Source of the DNA: Aquabacter sp. L1I39
Lineage (GTDB): Bacteria > Pseudomonadota > Alphaproteobacteria > Rhizobiales > Xanthobacteraceae
Assembly (NCBI RefSeq): GCF_017742835.1
Contig: NZ_CP072392.1
Coordinates: forward strand, 4,611,597-4,675,596
DNA: 64,000 bases
Direction: 5' to 3'
Shown here piece by piece: positions 55,577 to 63,376 of the stretch. The notes beneath the pieces were generated by a model. It worked only from the letters and a program-made list of their open reading frames with translations. It ran no database searches and had not been told where the DNA came from. Numbering within the stretch: the first letter of the stretch is position 1; the number at the start of each line of letters is the position of its first letter. Both the position numbers and the translations under genes were made by a program.

Positions 55577-56226
55577 TCGTCGCGCTCCTCAACCAGAAAG
55601 GCGGGGTCGGCAAGACGACGCTTGCGCTGCATCTCGCCGGGCAATGGGCCCGGCAGGGACAGCGGATCACGCTGATCGACGCCGATCCGCAGGGCTCCAG
55701 CCTCGACTGGTCGCAGCAGCGCAGCCGCGAGGGCCTGCCGCGGCTGTTCGGTGTCGTCGGGCTCGCCCGCGATACACTCCACCGCGAGGCGCCCGAGCTT
55801 GCGCGTGACGCTGATCACATCGTCATCGATGGACCGCCCCGCGTCGCCGGGCTGATGCGCTCGGCGCTGCTCGCCGCCGATCTGGTGCTGATCCCGGTGC
55901 AGCCTTCGCCCTTCGATGGATGGGCCTCGGCCGAGATGCTGGCGCTGATCCGTGAGGCGCGGATCTACCGCCCAGCGCTGCTGGTCCGGTTCGTCCTGAA
56001 CCGCTGCGGCGCCCGCACCGTTCTCGCCCGCGAGACCGCGCGGACGCTGGCCGACCACGATCCTCCTGTGCTGGCCGGCACCATCGGCCAGCGCATCGCC
56101 TTTGCGGCAGCCGCGCAATCCGGACGTCTCGTTTTCGAGCGCGACGATGCGGGGCCGGCCACGCGCGAGATCGCCGCGGTGAGCGCCGAGATCAATGGTC
56201 TCGACCTCGGGAGGCAAGCGCGATGA
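55573..56226 (+). CDS. parA: ParA-family partition ATPase
   Basis: A 217-residue deviant-Walker ATPase. MIVALLNQKGGVGKTTLALH holds the KGGVGKTT P-loop, ITLIDADPQGSSLDW the A' motif and HIVIDGPPRVAGLMRSALL the Walker B region. It lacks an N-terminal HTH, so it is of the small ParA (type Ib/ParF) class. It overlaps repA upstream and the RHH gene downstream by four bases each, a compact replication-partition operon. Confidence 0.93.
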   Translation: MIVALLNQKGGVGKTTLALHLAGQWARQGQRITLIDADPQGSSLDWSQQRSREGLPRLFGVVGLARDTLHREAPELARDADHIVIDGPPRVAGLMRSALLAADLVLIPVQPSPFDGWASAEMLALIREARIYRPALLVRFVLNRCGARTVLARETARTLADHDPPVLAGTIGQRIAFAAAAQSGRLVFERDDAGPATREIAAVSAEINGLDLGRQAR

Positions 56227-56474
56227 GCGAACGCCCGATCCGCCGGGACTTCGCCTCTCGACCTGCCGATCCCGAGCACTGGGTGAAGGCGGCGGATGTC
56301 TCGACCGAAAGCCGCCCGGGCGCCGCGTTCGCCGCGCGCCTCACCATCGATGTGACGTCCGAACTGCGCGGCCGGATCAAGGTCGCCGCCTTCCGGCGCG
56401 GCGTCACCGTCGCAGAGATGCTGCGCGACCTCCTCGCGCGTGAATTCCCTCCCACATCAGGAGACCAGCCATGA
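56223..56474 (+). CDS. Ribbon-helix-helix partition partner (ParB/ParG-like)
   Basis: An 83-residue protein with a flexible N-terminus and a C-terminal RHH fold (FAARLTIDVTSELRGRIKVA, then AFRRGVTVAEMLRDLLAREF). Position directly after small ParA and this architecture match centromere-binding ParG-type proteins. On Tn4371-like elements it is often labelled ParB-like. It overlaps both neighbours by four bases. Confidence 0.75.
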   Translation: MSERPIRRDFASRPADPEHWVKAADVSTESRPGAAFAARLTIDVTSELRGRIKVAAFRRGVTVAEMLRDLLAREFPPTSGDQP

Positions 56475-56992
56475 GCGCGGCGTTTGCACCCCGTGCGGCA
56501 AGCACGGCTTCCGCCTCCAGCCCCCCGTCCGATACCCTGACCCATGTCGAGCTGACCCATATCGAGAAGCGCATCGAGAACTGGATCCGCTTCGGCCATC
56601 ACGCACATGAGCAGCTTCTGGATCGCCGCCGGCGCATCCTCTCTTTCCCTCCCGGCTGCATCTTCGCCTTTGTCCGATGGGCGTCGAACGACTTCGGTAC
56701 CGTAGCCTCCCGCCTCGACATCGTGCGCTGCGTGGCGCCAGGCGAGAGCTACCAGACGCTGCCCTTCGTGCGGCCCGGTGGCGAGATCCTGCTGCGAGTG
56801 GATGGCTGGCCGAAGGTCGAGAAAATCCTGCAGCACATCGATGCGATCGAGGCGATCGGCATTGATCCGGCGACCGTCGCTCCTGACCATTGGGGGCATG
56901 TCGCCCACCGCACCAGCGTCGGCTTCGAGCCACGCGCTTATACAGCAGAGCGCCATCAGGCGTGGCTGAAGCGGCAGGAGTGCGGTCAATGA
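56471..56992 (+). CDS. DUF2840 domain-containing protein
   Basis: A 173-residue protein with THVELTHIEKRIENWIRFGH, CIFAFVRWASNDFGTVASRL and EKILQHIDAIEAIGIDPATV, matching DUF2840, a family encoded almost only between parA and traF on integrative elements. The function is unknown. It overlaps the RHH gene and traF by four bases each, so it belongs to the same transcript. Confidence 0.87.
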   Translation: MSAAFAPRAASTASASSPPSDTLTHVELTHIEKRIENWIRFGHHAHEQLLDRRRRILSFPPGCIFAFVRWASNDFGTVASRLDIVRCVAPGESYQTLPFVRPGGEILLRVDGWPKVEKILQHIDAIEAIGIDPATVAPDHWGHVAHRTSVGFEPRAYTAERHQAWLKRQECGQ

Positions 56993-57534
56993 ACCGCGCC
57001 GCCTATGTGCTGATGGCTGCGGCCGCCAGCGTCGGTATGGCCTACGCCGCCACGCTGCCGACGCCGCTGAAGCTGATCTGGAATGTCTCGGCGAGCGTCC
57101 CTATCGGGCTCTATGCTCTCGAGCCGGCCGATGCTCTCGAGATCACCGATCTGGTGGCGGTGATGCCGCCGCCACCGCTCGCTGCGTTCCTCATCGCGCG
57201 TGGCTATCTCGGCGAAGGAACGCCGCTGTTAAAGCGCGTGATGGGGCTTCCGGGACAGGATGTCTGTCGCCTCGGCAACGCCATCACCGTCGATGGCGCG
57301 CCGCTTGGCGAAGCGCTGCCGCGCGACCGCATGGGCCGCGATCTGCCGGTATGGCAGGGATGCCGGCGCATCGCGCCTGGCGAACTGTTCCTGATGAACC
57401 CGGACGTCGGCGACAGTCTCGACGGGCGCTACTTCGGCCCGATTCTGGCAACGATCGTCATCGGTCGTGCGATGCCACTGCTCACGGATGAAGCCGGCGA
57501 CGGCGCCTTCGTCTGGCGCGCGGCGGTGCGCTGA
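56989..57534 (+). CDS. traF: Conjugative transfer signal peptidase TraF (S26 family)
   Basis: A 181-residue membrane serine peptidase that matures the conjugative pilin. An N-terminal TM helix (YVLMAAAASVGMAYAATLP) precedes the catalytic Ser in SASVPIGLYAL and the general-base Lys in LLKRVMGLPGQDVCRL. VDGAPLGEALPRDRMGRDLP and the DSLDGRYFGPI block are typical. Its pilin substrate (TrbC/VirB2) is not seen in this window. Confidence 0.92.
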   Translation: MNRAAYVLMAAAASVGMAYAATLPTPLKLIWNVSASVPIGLYALEPADALEITDLVAVMPPPPLAAFLIARGYLGEGTPLLKRVMGLPGQDVCRLGNAITVDGAPLGEALPRDRMGRDLPVWQGCRRIAPGELFLMNPDVGDSLDGRYFGPILATIVIGRAMPLLTDEAGDGAFVWRAAVR

Positions 57535-57535
57535 C

Positions 57536-58198
57536 ATGCGTCGCTCGGCGCTCTTCCTCGCATCCGCACTGTTGATCGGCGTCGCTTCGCCTAGCTCTGC
57601 CACCGCGCAGACCATGTCGCAGATCCTGGCGAATGCCGTCACCTCCTACGCCACCTTTATCGACGAAGCTGCGCAGCGCTTTGAGCTTCCGGCCAACTGG
57701 ATCCGTGCGGTCCTGCAAGCCGAGAGCGGCGGCGATCCGCGCGCCGTATCGCTTGCCGGTGCCATGGGGCTGATGCAGATCACGCCCGCGACCTGGGACG
57801 AGCTTCGCGTCCATCACGGTCTCGGCGCTGATCCGTTCGACCCGCGCGACAACATCCTCGCTGGCGCCGCCTATCTGCGCCAGCTCCATGACCGCTATGG
57901 CAGCATCCGCGCCATGCTCGCGGCCTACAATGCCGGGCCGACGCGCTATGAGGCGTCGCTTGCCGGCAAGCCGCTGCCGCCGGAGACGCGTACTTACATC
58001 GCGGCTCTGGCGCCGATCATCGACAAGGAGTTTGCAGCCGGCGGTACCGCATCGGTGCAGCCAATGGCGCAAAACTGGCGCGAGGCTCCGCTGTTCGCCA
58101 CGCCGCCCGCGCGCAGCAATCCCACCGATGCCGGGTTCCTCCTGCAGCGATGGGGAGCGCTGTTCGTTGTACCTTCGCCATCGCGGAGGGCGCCATGA
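57536..58198 (+). CDS. Conjugation-associated lytic transglycosylase
   Basis: A 220-residue exported goose-lysozyme/SLT-type muramidase (VirB1-like) that opens peptidoglycan for the transfer channel. The signal peptide is MRRSALFLASALLIGVASPS, cleaved near ATAQ. The catalytic Glu is in VLQAESGGDPRAVSLAGAMG, followed by LMQITPATW, NILAGAAYLRQLHDRYG and LAAYNAGP. It starts one base after the traF stop. Confidence 0.92.
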   Translation: MRRSALFLASALLIGVASPSSATAQTMSQILANAVTSYATFIDEAAQRFELPANWIRAVLQAESGGDPRAVSLAGAMGLMQITPATWDELRVHHGLGADPFDPRDNILAGAAYLRQLHDRYGSIRAMLAAYNAGPTRYEASLAGKPLPPETRTYIAALAPIIDKEFAAGGTASVQPMAQNWREAPLFATPPARSNPTDAGFLLQRWGALFVVPSPSRRAP

Positions 58199-58441
58199 CG
58201 AGGCGGACCTGCTTTCGCATACTGTCGGGTTCTGGCGTTCCGTGGCGAGGAAGGAGGCGCAGGACAGGAACCACGACCGCACGAGGGCAGGATAAAAGCG
58301 CGCACATTGCGCGGCGGTCGGGGTGTTGTTTCTGCACGTCTTTCCTGCGCCTTCGGCACCTTGCGGAGCCAAACCACAATGTTTGCGCGTGCCGCAAATG
58401 GTTCCGCATCAACGATTTTCCGCACATTGCGAGACTTCGCC
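58199..58441. other. Non-coding region upstream of relaxase, candidate oriT
   Basis: No convincing gene lies here. An 11-bp direct repeat CGCACATTGCG occurs at 58301-58311 and 58421-58431. TTTGCG/CGCAAA at 58382-58398 forms a hairpin with a five-base loop. Position directly before the relaxase gene and these repeats fit an origin of transfer. A nick site cannot be assigned. Confidence 0.5.
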
Positions 58442-60181
58442 ATGAGCGATGACCGCGAGTTCCGCGTCCGTCCCGGCCGCATCCGCTCGACGCGCGCCCA
58501 GCAGGCTCGCCCCTTCGTCGCCCAGGCGCTTGCCGCGGCCCGGAAGGCCGGCGGCGGGGTCTCCCGTTCGGCCAAGATCGCCGCCGGCAACCGATCGCGC
58601 TTTGGCAGCGGGCAGATCGCCAGCCTTCAGGCCAGCCGCCGGATCACGCCGCACTCACGCGGCGCCATGATGAAGGCCCGCGTCGTCCGACACACGGCCC
58701 GCGCCGGCTCGCTCGGACAGCACCTCACCTATCTCCGCCGCGAGGGGGTGACTCGCGACGGCGAGAAGGCGCGGATGTTCGGTCCCGAGATCGACAGCGT
58801 GGATGTCGACGCCTTCACCAAGCGCTGCCGCGAGGACCGTCACCATTTCCGCTTCATCGTCTCGCCCGACGACGCCCTGGAGATGGAGGACCTGCGGGCC
58901 TTCACCCGTGACCTCGCCCGGCAGATGGAGAAGGACCTCGGCACCGGTCTCGACTGGGTCGCTGTCGATCACTGGAACACCGAGCATCCCCATGTCCATC
59001 TGATCGTGCGAGGCCGCCGCGACGATGGCCAGGACCTCGTGATCTCCCGCGACTACATCAAGGAGGGCATGCGCGATCGCGCCCGTGACCTGATCACCCA
59101 GGAACTCGGCCCGCGCACCAAGCTCGATATTCGCCAGAGTTTGGAACGCCAGATCGAGGCCGAGCGCTGGACCGAGCTCGATCGGCAGCTCATGCGCGAG
59201 ACCCGCGAGAGCGGCATCATCGACATGGCGCCGGCTCCCGGCCGGCAGCCGGACGAACACCATGCGCTGAAGATTGGGCGCCTCCGAAAGCTCGAGGCGC
59301 TCGGCCTCGCCAAGGAGATCGGCAATGCCCAATGGGTGATGGAGCCGGAGGCAGAGGCCACCCTGCGGCAGCTTGGTGAGCGCGGCGATATCATCAAGCG
59401 AATGCACCGCGCTCTGACCGAGCGGGGGATCGAGCGCGGCACGGCAAGCTACGTCCTCGCCGCCGAGAGCCTCGATGTGCCGGTCATCGGCCGGCTGGTC
59501 GCGCGCGGTCTCGATGATGAACTCCACGGCTCCGCCTATGCCATCGTCGATGGCGTGGACGGGCGCTCCCATCACATCCGGCTGCCCGATTTTGATGCCG
59601 CTGGCGATGGCGCGCCGGGCTCTATCGTCGAGCTGCGGACCTTCGATGATGCGCACGGCAAGCGACGTGTCGCACTCGCCGTGCGCTCCGATCTGGACCT
59701 TGCCCATCAGGTGACGGCCACCGGTGCCACCTGGCTCGACCGACAGGCCATTGCGCGTGACCCCGTTGCTCTCTCCGACGGCGGCTTCGGCGCGGAGGTG
59801 AGCCAGGCGCTTGACCGGCGTGCCGACCATCTCATTCGCGAGGGCATGGCCGAGCGGCAGGGACGGCGCATCGTCTTCGCCCGCAATCTCATCGAGACGC
59901 TCCGCCGCAGGGAACTGGAGGCCGTCGGCGAGAAGCTTGCCGCTGAGACCGGCCTGCCGTTCAACAAGGCCGGCACCGGCGACTATGTCGCCGGCACCTA
60001 TCGCCAGCGCCTTGTGCTCGCCTCCGGTCGCTTCGCCATGCTCAATGACGGGCTCGGCTTCCAGCTCGTACCGTGGTCGCCCTCGCTGGAGCGTCAGCTC
60101 GGCAAGCATGTCTCCGGCGTCGCCCGTGATGATGGTGGCGTGGACTGGAGCTTCGGTCGCAAGCGCGGCCTTGGCCTCTGA
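58442..60181 (+). CDS. rlxS: VirD2-type relaxase/mobilization nuclease with DUF3363
   Basis: A 579-residue MOB-family relaxase that would nick oriT and pilot the transferred strand. The nuclease domain has the candidate Tyr region SLGQHLTYLRREGV, then HHFRFIVSPDD and the metal-binding TEHPHVHLIVRGR (H-x-H-type motif III). The second half is the DUF3363 domain (HALKIGRLRKLEALGLAKEI, RTFDDAHGKRRVALAVRSDL). The N-terminus is basic. This fusion matches the relaxase of Tn4371-like elements, so the symbol follows that usage. Confidence 0.9.
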   Translation: MSDDREFRVRPGRIRSTRAQQARPFVAQALAAARKAGGGVSRSAKIAAGNRSRFGSGQIASLQASRRITPHSRGAMMKARVVRHTARAGSLGQHLTYLRREGVTRDGEKARMFGPEIDSVDVDAFTKRCREDRHHFRFIVSPDDALEMEDLRAFTRDLARQMEKDLGTGLDWVAVDHWNTEHPHVHLIVRGRRDDGQDLVISRDYIKEGMRDRARDLITQELGPRTKLDIRQSLERQIEAERWTELDRQLMRETRESGIIDMAPAPGRQPDEHHALKIGRLRKLEALGLAKEIGNAQWVMEPEAEATLRQLGERGDIIKRMHRALTERGIERGTASYVLAAESLDVPVIGRLVARGLDDELHGSAYAIVDGVDGRSHHIRLPDFDAAGDGAPGSIVELRTFDDAHGKRRVALAVRSDLDLAHQVTATGATWLDRQAIARDPVALSDGGFGAEVSQALDRRADHLIREGMAERQGRRIVFARNLIETLRRRELEAVGEKLAAETGLPFNKAGTGDYVAGTYRQRLVLASGRFAMLNDGLGFQLVPWSPSLERQLGKHVSGVARDDGGVDWSFGRKRGLGL

Positions 60182-60202
60182 CGGCAGAGAAGGATCATCA
60201 CC

Positions 60203-62194
60203 ATGTCGGCGACGAAAATCCTCTGGGGGCAGATCCTCACGGTCCTGCTGATCGTGCTGGCGGCGATCTGGGGCGCAACACAATATGTGGCCTGGAGCCT
60301 CGGCTTTCAGGCCCAGCTGGGCGCCCCGTGGTTCGCGTGGCTCGGACTGCCGATCTATTACCCGCCGGCCTTCTTCTGGTGGTGGTACTTTTTCGATGCC
60401 TATGCGCCGGAGGTGTTTTTCCGGGGCGCGCTGATCGCCGCCTCTGGCGGTTTCCTCTCCATCGCCGTCGCCATCGCCCTGTCGGTGTGGCGGGCGCGGG
60501 AGGCCTCAAAGGTCGAGACCTATGGTTCGGCGCGCTGGGCCGAAAAGGAGGAAGTCCGCGCCGCCGGGCTGCTCGGCACGGATGGCGTCGTGCTCGGTCG
60601 GTATGAACGCGACTATCTACGTCATGACGGGCCCGAGCATGTGCTGTGCTTCGCGCCAACCCGGTCCGGCAAGGGTGTGGGCCTGGTTGTGCCCTCGCTG
60701 CTGACCTGGCCGGGATCGGCCATCGTCCATGACATCAAGGGCGAGAACTGGCAGCTCACCGCCGGCTTCCGCGCCCGGCATGGCCGCGTGCTGCTGTTCG
60801 ATCCGACCAACGCCAAGTCCGCCGCCTATAATCCGCTGCTGGAAGTGCGCCGCGGCGAATGGGAAGTCCGCGACGTCCAGAACATCGCCGACATTCTCGT
60901 CGATCCCGAAGGCTCGCTGGAAAAGCGAAACCACTGGGAGAAGACCAGCCACGCGCTGCTTGTCGGTGCCATCCTCCACGTGCTCTATGCCGAGACGGAC
61001 AAGACGCTCGCCGGCGTCGCCGCCTTCCTCTCCGATCCGAAGCGGCCGATCGAGACGACGCTCGACGCCATGATGAAGACCGGGCATCTCGGCGAGGCTG
61101 GCCCGCATCCCGTCATCGCCAGCGCCGCCCGTGAGTTGCTGAACAAATCCGACAATGAGCGCTCGGGCGTGCTCTCCACCGCCATGTCCTTCCTCGGCCT
61201 GTACCGCGATCCGGTGATCGCCGAGGTGACGCGGCGCTGCGACTGGCGCATCGCCGATATCGTCGGCGGCAAGGCTCCATCGACTCTCTATCTCGTGGTG
61301 CCGCCCTCCGACATCAACCGCACCAAGCCGCTGATCCGCCTGCTCCTCAACCAGATCGGTAGGCGCCTCACGGAAGACCTGCAGGCGAAGGGTGGGCGCC
61401 ATCGTCTGCTGATCATGCTCGACGAGTTCCCCGCGCTCGGCCGGCTCGACTTCTTTGAATCGGCGCTCGCCTTCATGGCCGGCTATGGATTGAAAGCCTT
61501 CCTCATCGCCCAGTCGCTGAACCAGATCGAGAAGGCGTACGGGCCGAACAACTCCATCCTCGACAACTGCCATGTCCGCGTGAGCTTCGCCACGAACGAC
61601 GAGCGCACTGCCAAGCGGGTATCCGATGCGCTCGGGACCGCGACCGAGATGAAAGCGATGAAGAATTATGCCGGTCACCGGCTCTCGCCCTGGCTCGGTC
61701 ATCTCATGGTGTCCCGCTCAGAGACCGCCCGCCCGTTGCTCACGCCCGGCGAGGTCATGCAGCTGCCGCCCACGGACGAGATCGTCATGGTCGCCGGCAC
61801 ACCGCCGATCCGGGCAAAGAAGGCCCGCTACTATGAGGACGTGCGCTTCCGGGATCGACTCTTGCCGCCGCCAACGCCCTCTCGTGGCCTCGCTGCCCAA
61901 CACGATGACTGGACCGCTCTGCCGTTGCCAAGGCCACAGGAGAGCACGGCCGGGAGCACCGCGGACGAAGGTCGAGACGATGACCCGACCGGCTCCGAGC
62001 ACCGGCATCAGCCCGAGCTCAGCCGCGTGAAGCCGGTCGAGAAAAGCCAGCCCATCGAGAATGAGTTCGAGTTCGACACGGATCGCGACGACGAGATGGA
62101 CGACGTCGCCACTAGGAACCGGCGCATGACCGGACTGATGCAAGGCGTCGCCCGACAGGTCAGCCTCAATCCCAATGACGGTATGGAGCTGTGA
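60203..62194 (+). CDS. traG: Type IV coupling protein TraG/VirD4
   Basis: A 663-residue ATPase linking the relaxosome to the type IV secretion channel. Two N-terminal TM segments are present (ILTVLLIVLAAIWGATQYVA and LIAASGGFLSIAVAIALSVW). Walker A is in FAPTRSGKGVGLVVPSLL, Walker B in LLIMLDEFPALGRLDFF, and LIAQSLNQIEKAYGPNNSIL is the VirD4 signature. The C-terminus is an acidic disordered tail. It lies 21 bases after the relaxase gene. Confidence 0.95.
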   Translation: MSATKILWGQILTVLLIVLAAIWGATQYVAWSLGFQAQLGAPWFAWLGLPIYYPPAFFWWWYFFDAYAPEVFFRGALIAASGGFLSIAVAIALSVWRAREASKVETYGSARWAEKEEVRAAGLLGTDGVVLGRYERDYLRHDGPEHVLCFAPTRSGKGVGLVVPSLLTWPGSAIVHDIKGENWQLTAGFRARHGRVLLFDPTNAKSAAYNPLLEVRRGEWEVRDVQNIADILVDPEGSLEKRNHWEKTSHALLVGAILHVLYAETDKTLAGVAAFLSDPKRPIETTLDAMMKTGHLGEAGPHPVIASAARELLNKSDNERSGVLSTAMSFLGLYRDPVIAEVTRRCDWRIADIVGGKAPSTLYLVVPPSDINRTKPLIRLLLNQIGRRLTEDLQAKGGRHRLLIMLDEFPALGRLDFFESALAFMAGYGLKAFLIAQSLNQIEKAYGPNNSILDNCHVRVSFATNDERTAKRVSDALGTATEMKAMKNYAGHRLSPWLGHLMVSRSETARPLLTPGEVMQLPPTDEIVMVAGTPPIRAKKARYYEDVRFRDRLLPPPTPSRGLAAQHDDWTALPLPRPQESTAGSTADEGRDDDPTGSEHRHQPELSRVKPVEKSQPIENEFEFDTDRDDEMDDVATRNRRMTGLMQGVARQVSLNPNDGMEL

Positions 62195-62199
62195 TCGCC

Positions 62200-62646
62200 A
62201 TGGCAGGTCGCACGAAGAAAGCGCAGATCTCGGTCTACCTCGAGCCCGACCTCATGGACATGTTGGCGCAATACGCCGCCCAGCGTGACCAGTCCATGTC
62301 CCTGATCGCCCAGGCCGCAATCGCCTCCTTCCTGTCGCCCGACAGCGCCGAGCGCCAAGAGGCCGCTCTTGCCCGGCGCCTCGGTCAGATCGATCGCCGT
62401 CTCGCGCGGCTGGAGCGGGATCTCAGTATCTCGACCGAGGCCTTCGCCACCTTCATCCGCTTCTGGCTCGCCACCACCCCCGCGCTGCCAGAACCCGCCG
62501 CCCAGGCCACGCGGGCAAAGGTCTCCGAGCGCTACGCTGCTTACACCCGCGCGCTCGGCCGGCGGCTCGCGAAGGGACCGCAGCTGAGGCAGGAGATTGT
62601 GGAGGATGTTGCGGGATCGGAGAATGACGGGGCCAGCCGGAGTTGA
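62200..62646 (+). CDS. CopG-family ribbon-helix-helix protein
   Basis: A 148-residue protein. The RHH domain is AQISVYLEPDLMDMLAQYAA followed by QRDQSMSLIAQAAIASFL. The rest is helical (ARRLGQIDRRLARLERDLSI). On Tn4371-like elements this gene sits between traG and trbB and probably regulates transfer. A GTG at 62191 overlapping the traG stop is an alternative start. Confidence 0.87.
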   Translation: MAGRTKKAQISVYLEPDLMDMLAQYAAQRDQSMSLIAQAAIASFLSPDSAERQEAALARRLGQIDRRLARLERDLSISTEAFATFIRFWLATTPALPEPAAQATRAKVSERYAAYTRALGRRLAKGPQLRQEIVEDVAGSENDGASRS

Positions 62647-62878
62647 GCCATAACTGCCCCTCGACCGCCAATTCGGCGACGTCCGCTTTGCGCCCCCATG
62701 TCAGTCGTTTCAGCTGACGCTGACATTTCCCAGAAGCGGACATCCCAGACCGACCACTGGCGGTCGTGGTGCACCATGAGCAGCTATTCGGCTCAGCGCC
62801 CCCTTTGCAGACAACGAAGGGCACGCTGAACTATCGCCGAAAGCAGCCATTCGACGTCTCGGCATTGAGCCAAAGAAA
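62647..62878. other. Gap where trb genes would be expected
   Basis: No gene is recognised in these 232 bases. In related elements trbB follows CopG directly, but no Walker-motif or TrbB-like frame is present here. The next gene, on the opposite strand, encodes a PIN-domain nuclease, so cargo has been inserted or the trb operon has been deleted or displaced. Confidence 0.6.
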
Positions 62879-63376
62879 TCAAATAACTTCTATACGGAGC
62901 TCCGCAATCGCGGGGCAAAAACGGTCGGCGAGACGCCCGTCGCTTGTCAGTAGAAGATAATCACGCTCGACGGCTTGCGCGACAATCCAGAGGTCGTTCT
63001 CGTCAACCTGAAGTATTTGACCTGAGGCCCTATCCTGCCAATTTTCGACCCATCGCGGCGGCCGGCGCGCGAGGTCGAGATAGTGGTCGGCGAGGCGTGC
63101 CTTGACGTCTCCATAGGCTTCCGCAGTGTGGCGACCGACTTCCGCCAGAGGATAGCTGGCGGCTTGAACCAGCGTATGGCGGATATGGCTAATGTCCTGC
63201 CCGGCACGTTGCGCGGCCTCCATTCCATAGCGCAGCTCAGCGAGGACGATCGCCGACAGATAGATGAGGTCTTTCTGGTTGAATGCCTGCGCGCGGGCCT
63301 TAACCGCCTCGAAATTGGAACGTCGCGAGTCAAACAGCACCGACACGAAATTGGTGTCCAGGAGGATCTGCTCCAT
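62879..63376 (-). CDS. PIN-domain nuclease (VapC/FitB-like)
   Basis: A 165-residue PIN-fold ribonuclease. Acidic active-site residues are seen in ILLDTNFVSVLF, IVLAELRYGMEAA, DENDLWIVAQAV and LTSDGRLADRF. VapC toxins normally follow a vapB antitoxin, but no small antitoxin gene is upstream. Instead the ATG overlaps the stop of a DNA-methyltransferase-like gene (TGATG), so the two are translationally coupled. It may be a toxin that has lost its antitoxin or a nuclease working with the methyltransferase. Confidence 0.85.
   Translation of the reverse strand: MEQILLDTNFVSVLFDSRRSNFEAVKARAQAFNQKDLIYLSAIVLAELRYGMEAAQRAGQDISHIRHTLVQAASYPLAEVGRHTAEAYGDVKARLADHYLDLARRPPRWVENWQDRASGQILQVDENDLWIVAQAVERDYLLLTSDGRLADRFCPAIAELRIEVI

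Noticed and set aside
58655..60283. A 542-residue reverse-strand open frame
   Set aside because: Antisense to the relaxase gene, whose motifs are clear.
62891..62908. CGGAGCTCCG palindrome resembling the 52.1 kb sites, as a possible right-hand element end
   Set aside because: It lies inside the PIN gene and encodes its C-terminal ELR segment. The outer bases do not match TTATGYGGAG well, so coincidence is more likely.
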